Assembly: GCA_905372875.1 (NCBI GenBank) | Contig: CAJPQU010000011.1 | Location: 1-22,844 of the forward strand | Reading direction: 5' to 3' | Length of the DNA: 22,844 bases | DNA from: an uncultured Schwartzia sp. | GTDB taxonomy: Bacteria > Bacillota > Negativicutes > Selenomonadales > Selenomonadaceae | Shown: piece by piece, positions 21,936 to 22,844 of the stretch | How positions within the stretch are numbered: position 1 is the stretch's first letter | Layout: every line of letters begins with the position of its first letter | Notes under the pieces: generated by a model | Told to the model about the DNA's origin: nothing | The model's database searches: none | Seen by the model: only the letters and a program-made list of their open reading frames with translations | Program-made: the position numbers and the translations under genes

Positions 21936-22844
21936 ATGCTGGGGGCATACGGGAAAAATTATTTGCGTGTGGCAGTGCCTTCGGGTTTTGAGGGTATTTT
22001 TATGGTGCTGCTGGCTTCCGCTGATCTCATCATGGTGGCTTCTTTAGGGCCGGAAGCGGTGGCGGCCGTTGGCATATTTATGCAGCCGCGCATGGCGCTT
22101 CTTTGTTTTCCCCGCTCCTGGGCATCGGCGGTAACGCTCATTGCTGCAAAGTATGCTGGACAAGGCCGTCAACGTTCAGCGGTGACGCTTTTGAAGCAGT
22201 CCATCTTCTTTGGCGTTCTGTCGCTGGGAATCATTCATGGTGTCTTTTGGCTGTTTCGTGATTTTATTTTGAAACTCATGGGGGCGACGCCGGATTATAT
22301 GGCGTTAGCTTCCGATTATGCAGCTATCGCTACCGTGGCCATATACATCACCGCTGTGACTACTGTACTGCAAGCGGTACAGCTCGGTTTCGGCAGTACG
22401 GCCATCATTATGCGGTCCAACGTAGCGGGGAATGTAGTGAATGTCATCGCCAACGCCCTGTTGATTTTTGGCATCGGGCCTTTTCCTCGGCTCGGGGTTG
22501 TGGGGGCGGCGGTAGGAACCGTCGTGGGAACACTTGTGGCACTGGCCCTTACGGTGTCTGCTCTTCAAAAAAATGGCCTCCTATCAGGAGGCCGCTGGTT
22601 GCCGGAACGGCTTTATTTTCGCCGTATTCTGCCGATCTTTGGCAGTGTGTTCAGCGAGCAGGGCTTTGAGCGCATCGGGATGCTGATTTTCGCCCGAATC
22701 GCCGCAGATTTGGGGACGGTAGGTTTTGCCGTGCACAATATCTGTATGAACATCTGTGATATTTACTATTGTTTCGCAGTGGGCTTCGGAAAGGCCAGTA
22801 TGGTTTTAGCGGGACAGTCCTGTGGGCGAGAGAGTGTTCTCGAT
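21936..22844 (+). CDS. MATE-family efflux transporter, N-terminal part (runs off the window)
   Basis: A multidrug/toxin efflux pump of the MATE family, driven by Na+ or H+ across the inner membrane. 303 codons are visible with no stop, so the 3' end lies outside. ATG at 21936 is preceded by GGGGAGAA. The first helix region VPSGFEGIFMVLLASADLIM followed by VASLGPEAVAAVGI fits MATE TM1-TM2, AAKYAGQGRQ (near residues 67-80) the TM2-TM3 loop, and SNVAGNVVNVIANALLIFG with GVVGAAVGTVVG the TM5-TM6 region. Six spans plus the start of the second half (FSEQGFERIGM) are seen, about two thirds of a usual 440-460 residue protein. The substrate cannot be told. Its promoter carries an operator-like dyad. 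Confidence 0.9.
   Translation, partial: MLGAYGKNYLRVAVPSGFEGIFMVLLASADLIMVASLGPEAVAAVGIFMQPRMALLCFPRSWASAVTLIAAKYAGQGRQRSAVTLLKQSIFFGVLSLGIIHGVFWLFRDFILKLMGATPDYMALASDYAAIATVAIYITAVTTVLQAVQLGFGSTAIIMRSNVAGNVVNVIANALLIFGIGPFPRLGVVGAAVGTVVGTLVALALTVSALQKNGLLSGGRWLPERLYFRRILPIFGSVFSEQGFERIGMLIFARIAADLGTVGFAVHNICMNICDIYYCFAVGFGKASMVLAGQSCGRESVLD
22567..22593 (-). terminator. Antisense-oriented terminator-like hairpin inside the MATE gene
   Basis: GGCCTCCT (22575-22582) and AGGAGGCC (22586-22593) are perfect arms around a three-base loop. On the minus strand the stem is followed by ATTTTTTT, the pattern of an intrinsic terminator. It lies in the codons of the cytosolic loop joining the two halves of the transporter (about residues 211-220). 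Confidence 0.5.

Noticed and set aside
1..22844. Mobile elements, prophage, CRISPR arrays, tRNA or rRNA genes
   Set aside because: No regularly spaced repeats, transposase or integrase frames, cloverleaf sequences or rRNA-like stretches were seen; gene content looks like stable core chromosome.

Overview
This window looks like an ordinary chromosomal stretch of a low-redox, fermentative Firmicute of the Negativicutes type (Veillonellaceae-like, for example a Megasphaera relative). That placement is an inference from mid-range GC, strong AGGAGG-type ribosome binding sites, dense gene packing on both strands, a Gram-positive-type AddA nuclease, and the mix of YitT, CdaR/GntP/glycerate kinase and COG2509-type flavoprotein genes. 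No rRNA, tRNA, CRISPR array, transposase or phage gene was seen.

Layout. (1) 1-2963, plus strand: the 3' end of addA (recombinational repair), then two small membrane proteins, one with an N-terminal zinc ribbon and one with a C-terminal PepSY-like segment, closed by a bidirectional terminator. (2) 3033-6360, minus strand: class II fructose-bisphosphate aldolase with a long structured leader, and a translationally coupled uraA-rluA pair (uracil permease and RluA-type pseudouridine synthase). (3) 6518-8528, plus strand: a polyprenyl-type family 2 glycosyltransferase and a YitT membrane protein, with the yitT ribosome binding site inside the end of the first gene. (4) 8655-13385, plus strand: a glycerate-use module made of the sugar-diacid regulator CdaR and a separately promoted operon of a metallo-beta-lactamase-fold hydrolase, a GntP-family permease and glycerate kinase. 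Imported glycerate would be phosphorylated and enter lower glycolysis. The hydrolase is the unexplained member. (5) 13441-14919, minus strand: PutP sodium/proline symporter, divergent from (6) 15066-16472, a COG2509-type FAD oxidoreductase. (7) 16607-17929: a two-gene module of a response regulator fused to a CheX-type phosphatase domain plus a free-standing CheX, with no kinase, chemoreceptor or flagellar gene in view. (8) 18107-20680: the ClpB disaggregase with a repeat-rich promoter. (9) 20828-21790: a membrane-anchored alpha/beta hydrolase. (10) 21936 to the window end: a MATE-family transporter, cut by the window edge, whose promoter carries an inverted repeat over the predicted start of transcription.

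The most interesting items are the REC-CheX/CheX pair, the hydrolase in the glycerate operon, and several dyad or tandem-repeat control regions (fba leader, putP, clpB and the MATE gene). No intergenic stretch exceeds 300 bases; the longer ones (3999-4210, 6361-6580, 9813-10038) are described through their promoters and repeats.
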